Shown piece after piece: positions 37,639-46,387 of a DNA stretch of 64,000 bases. Under the pieces are notes generated by a model. It was given only the letters and a program-made list of their open reading frames with translations. It was not told the origin of the DNA and searched no databases. A program made the position numbers and the translations under genes. The stretch comes from CAINVV01 sp037129695 (GTDB lineage: Bacteria; Bacteroidota; Bacteroidia; Bacteroidales; Prolixibacteraceae). Position 1 is the stretch's first letter. Each line of letters starts with the position of its first letter. Location: NCBI GenBank assembly GCA_037129695.1, contig JBAXUL010000003.1, positions 1 to 64,000 of the forward strand, written 5' to 3'.

Positions 37639-38769
37639 TTAAATCATTAAAAATTGAGAAAGATAATCTGCAACAAGCAAATCACCTGGTTTAGGAATAA
37701 CAAGATCACCTGAAAAATTAAAATAATTTCTTTCACCAAGACGGGTGATGGCCTTCAAAAAATGATCATAAATATCTTTTCTAAAAGTATTTTTTACAAA
37801 ATCAATAGATATTCCATCTAAAAGCCGTAATTTTAAAATAATATATTCGTTATATATCTGGTTATCTGAAAGTTCCTCAATTGTTAAATCAATATTTGGA
37901 CTTACACCAGACAGATCCCTTATGTATTTTTTAATATTAGTATGATTCCATTGACGTGAACTCAAATTATAACTATGAGCAGAGACTCCAATGCCAAGAT
38001 ATCGAGTTTGGTTCCAATATCCGAGATTATGTCTGGAGAAAAAACCATCTTTTGCATAATTACTTATTTCATACTGTATAAAACCTGAAGTAGTTAAATA
38101 TTCATTAATAATTTGATATTGAGAAAGAAAAGAGGTTTCCTTAGTTTCCACAAACTCACCTTTCTTGATCTTCCAATATAATTGAGAGTTTTTTGCTATA
38201 GTCAAACTATAGGCAGAGATATGTTGAATATCAAAGACTAACAATTGCTTTAAAGTCCAAGTTAGAAAATGATCAGAAATACCTGGAACTGCATAAATCA
38301 AATCAACAGACAAATTAGAAAAACTTGAATTATTAATAACATCTAAAGCATTATATATTAGCTCTTTATCATGTTTTCTATTATAATCCTTTAATACTTT
38401 ATCATCCAGAAACTGAATTCCAAGGCTGATCCGGTTAATACCTGAATTGTATAAATAATTAACATAATCTTCATTAATATTCTCAGGATTACATTCGATA
38501 GTAACTTCACAATTACTTTCCACGACAAAAATCGAGTGAACTGCTTGAAGAATATTGTATAATTGACTACTTGATAATAAGGATGGGGTACCTCCTCCAA
38601 AATAGATCGTTTGTATTGCTTCACTACCTAAATAAGACTTCCTTAATTTCAACTCTCTAATCAAAGCCTCAACATACGCATCCAGTAGATAAAGTTGATT
38701 TCCGGAGTAAAAATCACAATAAAAACATTTATTAGTACAAAAAGGAATATGAATATATAAACCAGCCAT
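37639..38769 (-). CDS. hemW: HemW, radical SAM heme-related protein
   Basis: The 376-residue protein starts with YIHIPFCTNKCFYCDF, a radical SAM C-x3-C-x2-C motif (C11, C15, C18), followed by TIYFGGGTPSLLSSSQL, ISLGIQFLDDKVLKDYNR and NLGYWNQTRYLGIGVSAHSY. These are typical of HemW, a heme chaperone long annotated as oxygen-independent coproporphyrinogen oxidase; true HemN is longer. Codon use is very AT-rich. It lies 15 bp downstream of rpiB and 14-35 bp upstream of ybeY depending on that start. Confidence 0.92.
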   Translation of the reverse strand: MAGLYIHIPFCTNKCFYCDFYSGNQLYLLDAYVEALIRELKLRKSYLGSEAIQTIYFGGGTPSLLSSSQLYNILQAVHSIFVVESNCEVTIECNPENINEDYVNYLYNSGINRISLGIQFLDDKVLKDYNRKHDKELIYNALDVINNSSFSNLSVDLIYAVPGISDHFLTWTLKQLLVFDIQHISAYSLTIAKNSQLYWKIKKGEFVETKETSFLSQYQIINEYLTTSGFIQYEISNYAKDGFFSRHNLGYWNQTRYLGIGVSAHSYNLSSRQWNHTNIKKYIRDLSGVSPNIDLTIEELSDNQIYNEYIILKLRLLDGISIDFVKNTFRKDIYDHFLKAITRLGERNYFNFSGDLVIPKPGDLLVADYLSQFLMI

Positions 38770-38784
38770 TTACCTAAATTATAA

Positions 38785-39216
38785 CTACAAGGGAATTTTA
38801 TTGATACGCTGTAAATGCCTGCCAAACTCAAATTTTGTATTAAGGAAAATTTTAATCATCTCCAATGCTTCTTTTTCAGAAATAAATCTGGCAGGTAAAG
38901 AACAAATATTCGCATTATTATGAGACCTGGCCAATTCCGCAACGTCATTGTTCCAGCAAATAGCAGATCTAATTCCCGGATGCTTATTGACTGTCATATT
39001 AATACCATTTCCAGATCCACAGCAAACAATACCAACTAAATCAGGATCATTTTCAACTGAAACAGCTAACGGATGCGCGAAATCGGCATAATCACAGCTT
39101 TCACCGGAAAAACAACCAAAATCAACTATATCATAATTCTCTTTTTTAAGAGATAAAATTATTGCATTTTTAAGATCGAAACCAGCATGGTCTGAAGCAA
39201 GAGCTATTTTAATCAT
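38785..39216 (-). CDS. rpiB: Ribose-5-phosphate isomerase B
   Basis: RpiB interconverts ribose 5-phosphate and ribulose 5-phosphate. The 143-residue protein has IALASDHAGFDLKN at the N-terminus, the catalytic-cysteine segment VGIVCCGSGNGINMTVNK and IRSAICWNNDVAELARSHNNANICSLPARFI. Length is normal. It is the first gene of the minus-strand block that runs leftward from the AT-rich gap. Confidence 0.94.
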   Translation of the reverse strand: MIKIALASDHAGFDLKNAIILSLKKENYDIVDFGCFSGESCDYADFAHPLAVSVENDPDLVGIVCCGSGNGINMTVNKHPGIRSAICWNNDVAELARSHNNANICSLPARFISEKEALEMIKIFLNTKFEFGRHLQRINKIPL

Positions 39217-39639
39217 AATTGATTCTATTAATAATTCATTATACTACCATTACAATTAATAGTTAATAACTGTTCATAAAAAATAACAAGTCATTTCTAA
39301 AAAATATTGCATAAAAAAATAAATTTTAAAATAATGCCTCATTTTAAAATTTTATTGATCAATATTCAAAACATTTTTAACCTAAAAAAGGTTATTCATA
39401 GTATGTTTGTCAAGTGAATATCTAAAATAAACCGGTTGTTAATAAACCACTATACATCAGAATTGCAATAATTTATAAAGTTAATAAAGTTTGAGTATCT
39501 TTTGGAATGATGAATTTCAATTGAAAAGATAATATTTATCAACAATACTAACATGGTAACATTAAAAGCAAATTTTCCATTTATAAAATTTAAAACATAT
39601 TATATTAACTTGTTTATTAATTTTCTACCTGCTTGACAA
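39217..39639. other. AT-rich divergent intergenic region, candidate oriC
   Basis: This 423-bp gap contains no gene I can support. It separates leftward genes (rpiB to uvrC) from rightward genes (receiver protein, ruvB). Four 9-mers are one mismatch from TTATNCACA: 39271-39279 (minus), 39392-39400 (plus), 39437-39445 (minus) and 39536-39544 (plus). Long A/T runs, for example 39296-39360, could act as an unwinding element. With the parS site 4 kb away, mnmG nearby and a change in GC skew here, an origin is plausible. The individual DnaA boxes are weak. Confidence 0.45.
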
Positions 39640-39663
39640 TTGTCTATTCACTCATTATATAAT
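39633..39663 (+). promoter_or_regulatory. Sigma70-consensus-like promoter TTGACA / TATAAT
   Basis: TTGACA (39633-39638) and TATAAT (39658-39663) are separated by 19 bases, unlike the TTTG/TAnnTTTG promoters elsewhere in the window. The receiver-protein ATG at 39679 is only 15 bases after the -10 box, implying a leaderless or near-leaderless message. In such AT-rich DNA chance resemblance is possible. Confidence 0.35.
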
Positions 39664-39678
39664 AATAGTTCACTGATT

Positions 39679-40074
39679 ATGCCTGACATTAATAATAAAG
39701 AAAATTTGAAAGTGCTTCTTGTGGAGGATAATCTACTGAATCAAAAGCTTTTGAATATTAATTTGGCCAAATTAAAATGTAAAGTAACCATAGCAAATAA
39801 TGGTTTGGAAGGAGTAGAAATTTTTAAAAGTCAATCTTTTGATGTGATTATCATGGATTTAATGATGCCGGTGATGGATGGTTATGAATCTTCAAGAGAA
39901 ATAAGAAGAATTGAAAATGAAGAAACATCAAGAGGATATACTCCCATCATCGCCTTCACGGCCAATACACTCAATAATGATTTTCAGAAATGTATGGAAA
40001 ATGGCATGGATTATTTGATGGAAAAGCCTTTCAATACATTTAAATTTATCGAGATTATTGAATCATTTGATTGA
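39679..40074 (+). CDS. Stand-alone receiver domain response regulator
   Basis: The 131-residue protein is a single CheY-like domain: acidic pocket VEDN, phospho-acceptor D60 in VIIMDLMMPVMDG, the conserved T in IAFTANT and K in MEKPFN. There is no output domain, so it would act by protein interaction or in a phosphorelay, as many receivers in hybrid-kinase systems do. The ATG start at 39679 fits the family; an in-frame TTG at 39640 lies between the two candidate promoter boxes and is unlikely. Its place at the gap edge next to ruvB is unexplained. Confidence 0.85.
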   Translation: MPDINNKENLKVLLVEDNLLNQKLLNINLAKLKCKVTIANNGLEGVEIFKSQSFDVIIMDLMMPVMDGYESSREIRRIENEETSRGYTPIIAFTANTLNNDFQKCMENGMDYLMEKPFNTFKFIEIIESFD

Positions 40075-40132
40075 ATAATTCGACTAGGTAGGTATTCATC
40101 ACATATATCACATTTGATTTTATAATAAAAGA

Positions 40133-41161
40133 ATGGGAGAGTTTATTGATTTGAGGGATAATAATGATGATCCTTCTGATAAGGAATTGGATAATCAGTT
40201 AAGACCCTTAAAGTTTATTGATTTTGCAGGTCAGACCAAAATTATAGATAATATACAGGTATTTGTACAGGCAGCAATCATGCGTGGAGAATCTTTGGAT
40301 CATGTACTTTTACATGGACCTCCAGGTTTGGGAAAAACAACATTATCCAATATTATTGCCAATGAATTAGGGGTTAAATTAAAACTGACCTCAGGACCTG
40401 TTTTAGACAAGCCTGGTGATTTAGCAGGCCTTTTAACTAATCTTGAAAAAAACGACGTACTTTTTATTGATGAAATTCACAGGTTAAGTCCCATAGTTGA
40501 AGAATATTTGTATTCTGCTATGGAAGATTTTCGTATTGATATTTTAATTGATAAAGGCCCAAGTGCACGCTCCATACAACTTGAATTAAATCCTTTTACA
40601 TTAATTGGCGCCACTACGAGAAGTGGTTTACTGACCCGTCCGCTGCGGGCTAGATTTGGAATTACCTGTCATTTGGAATATTATGATATTGACATATTAA
40701 CAGGAATTGTCAAACGTTCTGCCAGAATATTGGATGTAAAAATAACTGATGATGCAGCCTACGAAATTGCAAGAAGAAGCAGGGGAACGCCAAGAATTGT
40801 TAATTCGCTCTTAAGAAGAGTAAGAGATTTTGCCATGGTGAAAGGAAATGGAAAGATTGATATTGATATTACTAAATATTCACTCGAAGCACTTAATATA
40901 GACCGTTTTGGTTTGGATGAAATGGACAATAAAATTTTATCCACGATCATTGATAAATTTAAGGGAGGACCGGTGGGAATTTCTACCATTGCAACAGCTG
41001 TGGGTGAAGATTCAGGCACTATAGAAGAGGTATACGAGCCTTTTTTAATCAAGGAAGGATTTATTAAACGCACACCAAGAGGAAGAGAAGTAACTGATTT
41101 GGCATATGTCCACTTAGGTAGAAAAAATAGAGGAGATATAGATTCAATGAAGCTTTTCTAA
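40133..41161 (+). CDS. ruvB: Holliday junction branch migration helicase RuvB
   Basis: RuvB is the AAA+ motor that drives branch migration with RuvA. The 342-residue protein has LKFIDFAGQTKIIDNI, Walker A GPPGLGKTTLSN, Walker B FIDEIHRL, sensor IGATTRSGLLTRPLRARFG and the C-terminal winged helix (GPVGISTIATAVGEDSGTIEEVYEPFLI). Full length. The last four bases overlap the convergent cyclotransferase gene. ruvA and ruvC are not adjacent. Confidence 0.95.
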   Translation: MGEFIDLRDNNDDPSDKELDNQLRPLKFIDFAGQTKIIDNIQVFVQAAIMRGESLDHVLLHGPPGLGKTTLSNIIANELGVKLKLTSGPVLDKPGDLAGLLTNLEKNDVLFIDEIHRLSPIVEEYLYSAMEDFRIDILIDKGPSARSIQLELNPFTLIGATTRSGLLTRPLRARFGITCHLEYYDIDILTGIVKRSARILDVKITDDAAYEIARRSRGTPRIVNSLLRRVRDFAMVKGNGKIDIDITKYSLEALNIDRFGLDEMDNKILSTIIDKFKGGPVGISTIATAVGEDSGTIEEVYEPFLIKEGFIKRTPRGREVTDLAYVHLGRKNRGDIDSMKLF

Positions 41162-42240
41162 TTGTCTTTTTTAATCAATTTTATTTCAAAAAGTTTTGGC
41201 CAAAGTTTTCCTGTAACATAAATTTTATCTGTGACTGGGTTCCAGGCAATGCCATTCAGAACATCCATCTGCTCTCTTTGACTTTGGATGATGGAACCGG
41301 ATAATCCACTTAAATTGACTTCTCCAGTAACTTTTCCTGTTTTAGGGTCTATGATCACAATGTTGTCTGTAGTCCATATATTGGCCCAAATTTCACCTTT
41401 AATGTATTCAAGTTCATTTATATTCTTCACTATATTATATTCATTACAAACCTGAATTTTTTTCACTTCCTTAAACGTATCCGGATGAATGAAATATATA
41501 TTTTCGGTGCCATCACTCATAATAAGTGATTGGCCATCATTGGTCAAACCCCATCCTTCCTTGGACTTATATTTCCAGGTGCCGAGCGGTTTAAAAGTTG
41601 TAAGGTCATAAATGAAACCAATTTGATTTTTGTAGGTCAATTCGAATATCTTGTTATTTAAAATGGTAATTCCTTCTCCAAAATATTGATCTTCAAGTTT
41701 ATAATTCTTTATATTTTTTCCTGTTTTAAGATCAGTCTGGTAAATGAAGGAGGTTGTTTCCTGACCGGTACCTTCATAAAGTACATTGTTATGAAATTCA
41801 AGTCCCTGGGTAAATCGCTTGGGATCATGAGGATATACTGCAACTACCTCATAGCCATATTGGATCGGTTTTCGATCTGATGTAACAAAAATTTCCTCGT
41901 AATTTTCTCCGGAAACTCCATCTGTTTTTGTTGCAGTTACTTTTACAATATGTTTACCTACTCCAAAATCAATGGTTTTAAAAAGGAATGAATTGGTTAA
42001 TATTTTAGAAGTCTGAATTTGTTTTCCATCCACAGATATGTCAATTCGCTCAATTAAACCTTCTTTTAATTTAGTCTGAAGATTGATCTGAATTTCCGTA
42101 CCCAGTTTGAAACTCTTTTTTTGCGGATTGATCTGAAAGGAAGTCACCGGGCGCCTGGAACGACTGTTTGATTGAGCGCAATTCATGAAAAGTGTCAAAG
42201 CAAACAGAATTGTCAATAGAGATGATGTCAACCGCTTCAT
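41158..42240 (-). CDS. Glutaminyl-peptide cyclotransferase lipoprotein
   Basis: A lipoprotein signal with Cys21 (LFMNC) is followed by an Ig-like N-terminal region (about 30-120) and a five-bladed propeller typical of bacterial/plant-type glutamine cyclotransferases (PF05096): FTQGLEFHNNVLYEGTGQ, QYFGEGITILNNKIFELTYK, EGWGLTNDGQSLIMSDGTENIYFIHP and LNGIAWNPVTDKIYVTGKLWP. It would convert N-terminal Gln of exported peptides to pyroglutamate. The extra N-terminal domain may anchor or orient it. A -7 element lies at 42271-42278 on the minus strand. Confidence 0.88.
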   Translation of the reverse strand: MKRLTSSLLTILFALTLFMNCAQSNSRSRRPVTSFQINPQKKSFKLGTEIQINLQTKLKEGLIERIDISVDGKQIQTSKILTNSFLFKTIDFGVGKHIVKVTATKTDGVSGENYEEIFVTSDRKPIQYGYEVVAVYPHDPKRFTQGLEFHNNVLYEGTGQETTSFIYQTDLKTGKNIKNYKLEDQYFGEGITILNNKIFELTYKNQIGFIYDLTTFKPLGTWKYKSKEGWGLTNDGQSLIMSDGTENIYFIHPDTFKEVKKIQVCNEYNIVKNINELEYIKGEIWANIWTTDNIVIIDPKTGKVTGEVNLSGLSGSIIQSQREQMDVLNGIAWNPVTDKIYVTGKLWPKLFEIKLIKKDN

Positions 42241-42270
42241 ATAGATAATTATTTAGAAATCGAATTTTGA

Positions 42271-42278
42271 CAAAAATA
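42271..42278 (-). promoter_or_regulatory. Bacteroidota -7 element TATTTTTG
   Basis: A perfect TAnnTTTG on the minus strand, 30 bases upstream of the cyclotransferase ATG. A TTTG on the same strand is 24 bases further upstream, slightly beyond the usual spacing. Confidence 0.45.
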
Positions 42279-42391
42279 GAATCTTATTTTGGAAGGAGCA
42301 CACAAAATCCCAGTTTTAGCGATGGCGGTTTCTTATTGCAAGTTAAGTGAATTCAATTTCACAATTTTAGTTTCTTTTTCTTTACTTCAAT

Positions 42392-42399
42392 TATCTTTG
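42392..42399 (+). promoter_or_regulatory. Bacteroidota -7 element TATCTTTG
   Basis: A perfect TAnnTTTG, 27 bases upstream of the TTG start of the second flippase. No convincing -33 element; the upstream tract is T-rich (TTTCTTTTTCTTTAC). Confidence 0.5.
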
Positions 42400-42426
42400 T
42401 TTGTTGTTCGATAAAACTGATAAGAT

Positions 42427-43923
42427 TTGAGTGCACTAAAAAAGTTGGCCGGAGATACCATGATATATGGGGTACCCAGTATTGTAGGCCGGTTTCTGAA
42501 TTTACTCCTGACCCCTATTTATACCTGGACATTTCTGCCGGCTGAATATGGGATACTTGGTAATTTACTGGCGTATGTTGCCTTTTTTCAGGTGCTACTC
42601 ACCTATGGGATGGAGACCTCCTATTTCCGGTTTGCCAGCAAGAGTGAGAAACCCAATGAAGTGTTTGGTACTTCACTGATTGCCCTATCAGCTACATCAA
42701 TTCTTTTTGCCATTTTCATTTCCCTATTCTCCCGTCAAATTGCAGGATGGGTTGGATATCCGCAGCAGCATTTGTATGTAGTTTGGATGGGCATTACTGT
42801 TGCCTTGGACGCCATCACAGCTATTCCATTCGCTAAACTCCGGTTGCAGGAGAGACCCGTTAAATTTGCCTTTTTCAAGATGATTAACATCGGAATCAAC
42901 ATCCTGCTGAATCTTTTCTGGATCTTACTTTGTCCGAGGGTTCTGGCTCATCATCCTGAATCTATTCTCCGATTCTTTTACAGTCCGCAAATTGGAATAG
43001 GTTATGCATTTTTATCCTACCTGATTGCCTCCGTCGTTACTTTGTTGCTCTTTATACCTGATCTTGGAATCAGAAAATTAGTGTTTAAGCCTGAAAAACT
43101 CAAAGAAATGTTGCGGTATGGCTGGCCAATCCTCGTTGTAGGTATTGCGGGCATGGTTACATTAAATATTGATAAAATTGTGATTCCACAATTGATCAAA
43201 AATGGTAAAGATCCAATGTACGAATTGGGAGTTTATACGGCGAATGGAAAACTTGCCATTTTAATGACCCTATTCATTCAGGCATTCAGATTCTCTTTTG
43301 AACCATTTTTGTTTTCGCATTACAAAAATGAAGCATCCAAGAAGGTATATAGCGTGATTATGAACTATTTTGTCATTTTTGGGCTTTTGATATTCATTGG
43401 TGTTCTTTTTTACATCGATATTTTAAAATATTTTATTGGATCTTCCCATTCCGGGTATCATGAAGGGATGAGGATTGTGCCATGGATGTTAATGGGGAAT
43501 CTATTTTTGGGTATCTTCTATACCCAATCCCTCTGGTACAAACTGACAGATCAAACCCATTACGGTGCTATTTTTTCTGTTATCGGGGGGATCATTACCC
43601 TACTCATCAACATTCTTTTTATTCCAATTTTAGGCTATATGGCTTCAGCAATTGCCTTCTTCGTCTCAACCCTGATTACTACCCTTATCTCCTATTATTA
43701 CGGCCAAAAACATTTCCCTGTTCACTATGACCTGAAGAAAATTGGATCCTATTTTTTTGTAGCTATATTATTGTATATCATTGAGATGAATATAAACATT
43801 TCAGGTTTCGTTCTCAAATACAGTTTCAAGACCCTCCTCTTTTCGGTCTTCCTTCTATTTATATGGTACAACGAAAAATCGGATTTAAAGAGATTGTTGC
43901 CAAAGCGATTTCATGTTGATTGA
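42427..43923 (+). CDS. Polysaccharide/oligosaccharide flippase (second copy)
   Basis: The 498-residue protein has 12-14 hydrophobic segments. LKKLAGDTMIYGVPSIVGRFLNLLLTPIYT at the N-terminus is typical of the lipopolysaccharide flippase found immediately upstream of dut in many Bacteroidota. It would move lipid-linked glycans, possibly a conserved envelope component. The start appears to be TTG; no nearby in-frame ATG suits the conserved N-terminus. Similarity to the flippase at 20308 is family-level only, so this is not a recent duplication. Confidence 0.87.
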   Translation: MSALKKLAGDTMIYGVPSIVGRFLNLLLTPIYTWTFLPAEYGILGNLLAYVAFFQVLLTYGMETSYFRFASKSEKPNEVFGTSLIALSATSILFAIFISLFSRQIAGWVGYPQQHLYVVWMGITVALDAITAIPFAKLRLQERPVKFAFFKMINIGINILLNLFWILLCPRVLAHHPESILRFFYSPQIGIGYAFLSYLIASVVTLLLFIPDLGIRKLVFKPEKLKEMLRYGWPILVVGIAGMVTLNIDKIVIPQLIKNGKDPMYELGVYTANGKLAILMTLFIQAFRFSFEPFLFSHYKNEASKKVYSVIMNYFVIFGLLIFIGVLFYIDILKYFIGSSHSGYHEGMRIVPWMLMGNLFLGIFYTQSLWYKLTDQTHYGAIFSVIGGIITLLINILFIPILGYMASAIAFFVSTLITTLISYYYGQKHFPVHYDLKKIGSYFFVAILLYIIEMNINISGFVLKYSFKTLLFSVFLLFIWYNEKSDLKRLLPKRFHVD

Positions 43924-43940
43924 TCAGTAAATTTGTTTCT

Positions 43941-43948
43941 TATCTTTG
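43941..43948 (+). promoter_or_regulatory. Bacteroidota promoter before dut (-7 TATCTTTG)
   Basis: A perfect -7 element with C after it; TTG at 43920-43922 is 18 bases upstream and could be the -33. The dut ATG is 211 bases downstream, so the transcript would have an unusually long leader. Confidence 0.5.
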
Positions 43949-44159
43949 CCGATTAAATTGAAGGGTAAAATCCAGGATTTTTCGGAGGAAATTTGATCGG
44001 AAATTGGAGGAATATGCTTATTATCGTACTGATTATCAGATTAAATTTTCTTGTTAATAGGATAGAATTCAAATGAAATGCCCACAGCAATATGTTCAAA
44101 TCAACCGAAAATGAATTTGTGGGTATACCATACGGCCTTTAATAACAAATGATTTACAC

Positions 44160-44594
44160 ATGAAGGTAAAAATTGTCAACAAATCTCAAAATAGCCTACC
44201 GCATTATAGTACCTTGAAATCCGCCGGAATGGATTTGCGTGCGGATTTATCAGAACCTCTCTTTCTTAAGCCTTTGGAAAGAAAATTAGTCCCCACCGGA
44301 CTTTTCATTCATTTGCCTGATGGTTATGAGGCACAGATCAGACCAAGGAGTGGGTTGGCTATCAACAAAGGGGTGACAGTGCTTAACTCCCCGGGCACCA
44401 TCGATGCCGATTACAGGGGAGAGATTAAGATTATCCTGATCAATTTGTCTCAGGAAGATTTCATCATTACCAATGGAGAGAGAATTGCACAAATGGTAAT
44501 TTCCTCTTATAATCAGGTGGATTGGGATGAGGTTGAACAACTTGAGGAAAGCGGGAGAGGTGAAGGAGGGTTTGGACATACCGGAAAGCACTGA
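44160..44594 (+). CDS. dut: Deoxyuridine 5'-triphosphate nucleotidohydrolase
   Basis: dUTPase hydrolyses dUTP to dUMP, keeping uracil out of DNA and feeding dTMP synthesis. All five trimeric dUTPase motifs are seen in 144 residues: SAGMDLRAD, PRSGLA, GVTVLNSPGTIDADYRGEI, ERIAQMVI and the C-terminal GRGEGGFGHTG that closes over the active site. It lies between a flippase and a TPR lipoprotein, an order I recall in other Bacteroidota. Confidence 0.95.
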   Translation: MKVKIVNKSQNSLPHYSTLKSAGMDLRADLSEPLFLKPLERKLVPTGLFIHLPDGYEAQIRPRSGLAINKGVTVLNSPGTIDADYRGEIKIILINLSQEDFIITNGERIAQMVISSYNQVDWDEVEQLEESGRGEGGFGHTGKH

Positions 44595-44613
44595 CAAGTG
44601 ACTATAACAATGA

Positions 44614-46383
44614 ATGATGAGTAAAACAATATCAATATTAGGGGTTGCATTGGCCCTCCTTTTTATTTTTGATTCATGCAAAACACCTCAACAAACTGTG
44701 AAGACTGTTATTCCGGAGGAGGAGAGTAATAATCTATCCTTGTTGACGGATGATCAGAAACAGCAGTTTCAATATCTGTTCATTGAGGGGATCAAGCAAA
44801 GGACGCTTGGAAATGTGGACGAAGCCATCAAGATATTTTCAAGGTGTCTTGAAATGGATCCTGCATCTTCAACATCTTTGTATGAAATTGCCAATATTCA
44901 TCTGGTAAGGGGCGATTTTCAGAGTGCCATGATGATGCTTGAGAGGGCAGTTTTACTCAATCCTCAAAACAGGTATTATCAGATATTACTGGCAAAAATC
45001 TACCAGCAAAATAAGTTGTACGAGAAGGCAGCTAATACTTTCGAAGTATTGGCTGGATTGGTTCCCGAAAACGAAGAATATCCGCTTTACCGCGCTGATA
45101 TGTTCAGCATGGCAGGTAAATATGATATTGCACTGAAGTGTTATGATGAATTGGAAAATCATACGGGCATTACTGAGTCCTTAGCCTTGGGCAAACAGAC
45201 CATTTATCTGAAACTGGGCAAAAAAAAGGAAGCTTATACAGAGATTGAAAATCTGATTACCAAAAATCAGGCGAATACCAAGTATTACGGATTATTAGCC
45301 GATATGTATTTGGCTGATAGTGTGATGGATAAATCTCTGGAATATTACAATAAATTATTAGATCTTCAGCCCAATGATGGGTTCGTTCATTTTTCCCTTT
45401 CCAATTATTACCGTGTAGCGAAAGACTATTCCAAGTCCTATGAGCACATTAAAATTGGTTTTGAGGATTCCAATCTTGAACTGGAAACCAAAGTTCAAAT
45501 GTACATGCTAATAGCCCAGTCAGAGGATCACCATTTGACGGAGGCACAACAATTGGAACTGATTAAAATTCTAATTGACAAACACATTGACGATGAACGA
45601 CCGAGATCCCTGCTTGCAGAGTATTATCTTGGTAAAAAACAAAATAAAGAAGCGCGTGAACAGTTGAGACTTGTTGTAGAAATCAACAAAGGAAATTATG
45701 CTTATTGGGAACGTCTTTTGTTTGTGGACAATGATTTATCTGACTGGAAAGCAATGGAAAAGGAGAGTAATACTGCTGTCCGATATTTCCCTGATCAACC
45801 AATTATTTACATATTGAATGCAGTTGCCAAGATCCAGCTTGGAAATTACAAGGATGTTTTTGCCGTTCTTGATTCAGCTGAAGCAAATGCCAATCACAAT
45901 GTGCAGGTGCTTTCCCAGGTTTACACCTATCGTGCTGAAGCCTTTTACAAACAGAAAAATTACGATGAGGCTTACAAATGGTTTGATAAAGTGGTTGAGA
46001 TTGACCCACAGAATTATATGGCAATGAACAACTATGCCTACTATTTGTCGCTTCGGTCAATTAAATTGGATGTAGCTGAAAAACTCAGCAATCTGGTGGT
46101 TAAAAACAATCCAGGTAATCCGACCTATCTTGATACCTATGCCTGGGTACTATTTAAAAAGAAGGATTATCAACTGGCAAAATTTTATATGGAATCGGCT
46201 TTATCCAACAGTACAGAGGAGAATCCCGTTCTGGTTGAACATTATGGAGATATCCTATTTTTTCTGAATGATAAGGCGAAGGCAACACTGCAATGGGAAA
46301 AATCCCTGAAGATGGGCAATCAGTCCAAAGTTTTGCCTCAGAAAATCAAAATGGTTATTTTCATTGAATCGGTTGAGGAATAG
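44614..46383 (+). CDS. TPR-repeat outer-membrane-type lipoprotein
   Basis: The 589-residue protein has a lipoprotein signal with Cys22 (FDSCK) and then at least ten tetratricopeptide repeats, for example GNVDEAIKIFSRCLEMDPASST, GDFQSAMMMLERAVLLNPQN and NYDEAYKWFDKVVEIDPQNY. TPR arrays mediate protein-protein contacts; no catalytic domain is visible. It is encoded with dut, a DUF4292 lipoprotein and an EnvC-like protein, so a scaffold role in envelope assembly is possible. The start is ATGATG. The following gene starts 4 bp after its stop. Confidence 0.85.
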   Translation: MMSKTISILGVALALLFIFDSCKTPQQTVKTVIPEEESNNLSLLTDDQKQQFQYLFIEGIKQRTLGNVDEAIKIFSRCLEMDPASSTSLYEIANIHLVRGDFQSAMMMLERAVLLNPQNRYYQILLAKIYQQNKLYEKAANTFEVLAGLVPENEEYPLYRADMFSMAGKYDIALKCYDELENHTGITESLALGKQTIYLKLGKKKEAYTEIENLITKNQANTKYYGLLADMYLADSVMDKSLEYYNKLLDLQPNDGFVHFSLSNYYRVAKDYSKSYEHIKIGFEDSNLELETKVQMYMLIAQSEDHHLTEAQQLELIKILIDKHIDDERPRSLLAEYYLGKKQNKEAREQLRLVVEINKGNYAYWERLLFVDNDLSDWKAMEKESNTAVRYFPDQPIIYILNAVAKIQLGNYKDVFAVLDSAEANANHNVQVLSQVYTYRAEAFYKQKNYDEAYKWFDKVVEIDPQNYMAMNNYAYYLSLRSIKLDVAEKLSNLVVKNNPGNPTYLDTYAWVLFKKKDYQLAKFYMESALSNSTEENPVLVEHYGDILFFLNDKAKATLQWEKSLKMGNQSKVLPQKIKMVIFIESVEE

Positions 46384-46387
46384 AATC

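Noticed and set aside
31917..41161. AT-rich segment as a prophage or integrated island
   Set aside because: No integrase, transposase, att-like repeats or phage genes; the content is universal housekeeping genes in a conserved order.
44085..44130. CCCACA...TGTGGG inverted repeat in the dut leader
   Set aside because: Six-base arms around a 30-plus-base AT-rich loop are easily found by chance and there is no T tract or other support.
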